This document shows positions 5,320 to 7,486 of a stretch of DNA of 7,486 bases, in pieces (the first letter of the stretch is position 1; each line of letters begins with the position of its first letter). Under the pieces are notes generated by a model. It did not search any database. It worked only from the letters and a program-made list of their open reading frames with translations, and was not told the origin of the DNA. Origin of the DNA: Fibrobacterota bacterium (GTDB taxonomy: Bacteria; Fibrobacterota; Chitinivibrionia; Chitinivibrionales; JANQEN01). The DNA lies in the NCBI GenBank assembly GCA_030619215.1, contig JAUXBV010000151.1, positions 1-7,486 on the forward strand, in the 5' to 3' direction. Position numbers and translations under genes: made by a program.

Positions 5320-7486
5320 ATGTCTAAACATACGCCCAGTTTCCGGCTTTTATCAACACTCCTGGTATTCCTGTTTGGAGGGGCCATTGTAGGGGAGACA
5401 GTTGCACTTTCGATGATTATCGGTGTTGTCGGATCGCAGGTCTTGGGTAAACTTTATTTGATTAATGGTTTATTTCTGTTTTTATTACCGCCGCTTTTTT
5501 TTAGTAATATTGATAGATTTAATAGGGCGAAGCTTCTTTCCGGTCAGTTGATTACAACAGCGTCGATTCTCATTGGCTATTTGTTATTATTGAGATTTGC
5601 ACCTATTATGCCTGGAAGTTCCGCTTCCATCATACTTCATATCATATACCCAATATCATATCTATCAAAAACAGTTTTATTCCTGACATTCTGGACGTTG
5701 GCAAATGATATCAGCTATACAAGAGAAGCGAAGAAAGAGTTCCCCAAGATTGCAGCTTGGGGTTTTGCCGGCGGTTTAGCAGGGGCGGTGTTGTCAAGAG
5801 CTCTTCTGGAAATAACAGCACCGGATATGATAATCGGGATCTGGGCGTTAGCATTTATTGTCGCCTATTTTTTTGCTGACCGAATAGCTAAGCAGTATCA
5901 TGTAAGGCTTTTACCGAAAGAGTTCATTCCAAAGCAGAATATAAAAAGAAGTGAGTTTTTCGAAGATATAAAGAGTGTATTATCTATTGAACTGGTAAGG
6001 TTTGTTTCATATCTCTATTTCCTCGTTTTTACAGCAATATTTTTAGTCGATTATTTATTCTGGAAAACATGCAGCTTATGGTTTGCAACATCAAAAGAAT
6101 TGGCTTCATTTCAATTTAGTTTTTATATGGCACATAGTATTATTACTCTAACAGGCCTTTTATTTATTACACCCCATTTAGTTTTAAAGCTTGGCTTTAT
6201 AAGACTTTTTTCATTTCTTCCATATACACTATTATTCGCTTCAATATCTGTTTTTGGTCTTGTCATTGGTGGTTTTAGTAATTTTACCCTATTGGTTGGA
6301 TTCATAATTGTCCAGTCCTTCCGCTACATAATTTTTGAAAATGCATTCTCTCCAATATTTCAAATGCTGTTTGCTTCCGTATCTAAAGAGAAACGGGGGA
6401 GGGCGAAAACGTTTCTTGAAGGTGTGGTTAAACCTTCAGCTATTATTATCGCAGGTATCCTGCTTATCATCCTGCATAATTATTTTATTGCTATTCTAAT
6501 AATAATATTTCTATTGTCAATAATAACATTATGTGTAGTATCCCATGTGAGAATTTCATATACCAAGGGGTTTGTACCGGATGTTCCACTTGAGTATGTA
6601 ACTGATGATATAATAGAAGAAATTGGCAGCCACTATGACCAGAATATAATATCTCTCATTCAGGAATATTCCCGTTCCCGTGATAACGGTTTGCGCTCAC
6701 TTGCGGTAAAAATACTTGCTCAGGTTGGGTCGAAACAGGCACTGAAAATAATGCTTGGCCTATACGAAAGGGAGGGTCAAGAGGGTATTAAGAGAGAGGT
6801 CGCGCGATCATTGAAAAATTTTTATTGGCCGGAAGCGGAGAGCTTTATTGAGTCTCTTCTTAAAGAAAAGGATTACCGTATCCGAAGCAATGCGATTTAT
6901 TCATTGAATAACATGAATTGCCATTGGAAATGGAAACTTAAAGGTTTTATTAAGCCATTGCTTTTTGAAAACAATCTTCACGTTCAGATAGAGGCAGCCC
7001 ATTTCTTATGGCAGGGGTATGAAAAATCTGAAAAGGAAAACGTCCTCGCCTTTTTGAATTTCCTCATGGAATCTATAAATGTAAAGAAACGGTCCGCCGG
7101 GCTTTACTTGACTAATCTGATAAAGCCGGAGAATTGGGAGAATGTCCTCATAAACAACCTGCCATCCGCTTCAATGAATATTTTTGTCAAGAGCATTACT
7201 ACTCTTTTAACCTTCGGATCAGGAGATTCAAAACGGGAAGCATTAAAAATCACTGAAAACCTTTCCCGGACACATATAGAAATTACAGGAGATATAATTC
7301 AAAAAGTAGGCAGGCCATTGATCGGTACTGCATTTTCTTTTTTAAAGCAGGCGACAAACCCACAGATGATTTTTGAAGTGGTTCATGCTTTGCGAATTCT
7401 TAGAGATGATATAGACGGGTATAAGGTGATATCAAAATATAAAAAAGATAAAGAGGCAGAAAAGACCTTATATGACTGGATTCAAA
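5320..7486 (+). CDS. Npt/Tlc-like (MFS-superfamily) membrane protein fused to HEAT-like repeats, 3' end outside the window
   Basis: The frame is open from ATG 5320 to the window edge: 722 codons without a stop, so the gene is truncated by the window. An AAGG lies 6 nt before the ATG. Residues 1-410 contain about twelve hydrophobic helices. The segment FWTLANDISYTREAKKEFP (124-142) followed by a Gly-rich helix (GFAGGLAGAV, 148-157) resembles the FWxxAND...eAkr.fP.I..g...G signature of Npt1/Npt2-type nucleotide-transporter-like proteins. A second basic motif, KEKRGRAKTFLEG (356-368), also fits that group. From about 430 onward the protein is soluble and made of paired helices with HEAT-like spacing, for example LRSLAVKILAQVGSKQALKI (458-477) and YRIRSNAIYSLNNM (519-532). 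Free-living bacteria carry Npt-HEAT fusions whose substrate is unproven, so I do not claim ATP/ADP exchange. It is separated from the Exb cluster by a terminator and need not share its function. Confidence 0.72.
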   Translation, partial: MSKHTPSFRLLSTLLVFLFGGAIVGETVALSMIIGVVGSQVLGKLYLINGLFLFLLPPLFFSNIDRFNRAKLLSGQLITTASILIGYLLLLRFAPIMPGSSASIILHIIYPISYLSKTVLFLTFWTLANDISYTREAKKEFPKIAAWGFAGGLAGAVLSRALLEITAPDMIIGIWALAFIVAYFFADRIAKQYHVRLLPKEFIPKQNIKRSEFFEDIKSVLSIELVRFVSYLYFLVFTAIFLVDYLFWKTCSLWFATSKELASFQFSFYMAHSIITLTGLLFITPHLVLKLGFIRLFSFLPYTLLFASISVFGLVIGGFSNFTLLVGFIIVQSFRYIIFENAFSPIFQMLFASVSKEKRGRAKTFLEGVVKPSAIIIAGILLIILHNYFIAILIIIFLLSIITLCVVSHVRISYTKGFVPDVPLEYVTDDIIEEIGSHYDQNIISLIQEYSRSRDNGLRSLAVKILAQVGSKQALKIMLGLYEREGQEGIKREVARSLKNFYWPEAESFIESLLKEKDYRIRSNAIYSLNNMNCHWKWKLKGFIKPLLFENNLHVQIEAAHFLWQGYEKSEKENVLAFLNFLMESINVKKRSAGLYLTNLIKPENWENVLINNLPSASMNIFVKSITTLLTFGSGDSKREALKITENLSRTHIEITGDIIQKVGRPLIGTAFSFLKQATNPQMIFEVVHALRILRDDIDGYKVISKYKKDKEAEKTLYDWIQ

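Noticed and set aside
6123..6305. Minus-strand open frame within the Npt/HEAT gene
   Set aside because: The plus-strand frame is continuous for 722 codons through this region with coherent membrane helices. The minus-strand frame shows nothing recognisable.

Overview
The window looks like chromosomal DNA from a Gram-negative bacterium with low-to-moderate GC. The support for this is an ExbB/ExbD/TonB-type energising operon, a predicted outer-membrane beta-barrel protein ending in Phe, and strong Shine-Dalgarno sequences before nearly every gene. The TonB-like protein ends in an AgmX/PglI-type C-terminal domain. That family is best known from Myxococcota and also occurs in Fibrobacterota and relatives. 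I lean towards a Fibrobacterota/Chitinivibrionia-like host from gene style alone, but this cannot be proved here. No mobile element, tRNA, rRNA or CRISPR array is visible, and all genes are on the + strand.

Layout. Positions 1-330 hold the 3' end of an unidentified gene whose product has an acidic, then strongly basic tail. Positions 331-584 are an AT-rich leader. Positions 585-3867 are a tight four-gene operon: an ExbB/TolQ/MotA-family channel, two different ExbD/TolR-family proteins, and a TonB/AgmX-like protein. The last three genes are almost back to back, with gaps of 1 nt and then a 1-nt overlap. After a 92-nt AT-rich gap with a promoter-like sequence and a perfect palindrome, positions 3960-5240 encode a secreted, predicted outer-membrane beta-barrel protein. 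A clear intrinsic terminator (5276-5306) closes this block. From 5320 an open reading frame runs off the right edge (722 codons without a stop). It encodes a polytopic membrane protein resembling the Npt/Tlc nucleotide-transporter-like branch of the MFS superfamily, fused to C-terminal HEAT-like repeats.

How the genes may work together. ExbB plus two ExbD proteins would form a proton-driven inner-membrane motor. The TonB/AgmX-like protein would transmit force across the periplasm through a Gly-rich linker, possibly to the neighbouring outer-membrane protein or to a gliding, secretion or envelope-maintenance machine. Two features are unusual. The first ExbD has Ser where the proton-carrying transmembrane Asp should be, plus a roughly 110-residue periplasmic insertion, while the second ExbD keeps the Asp. 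The TonB-like protein carries a cytoplasmic N-terminal domain resembling the ribosomal protein L7/L12 C-terminal fold. The cargo or target cannot be read from this sequence.
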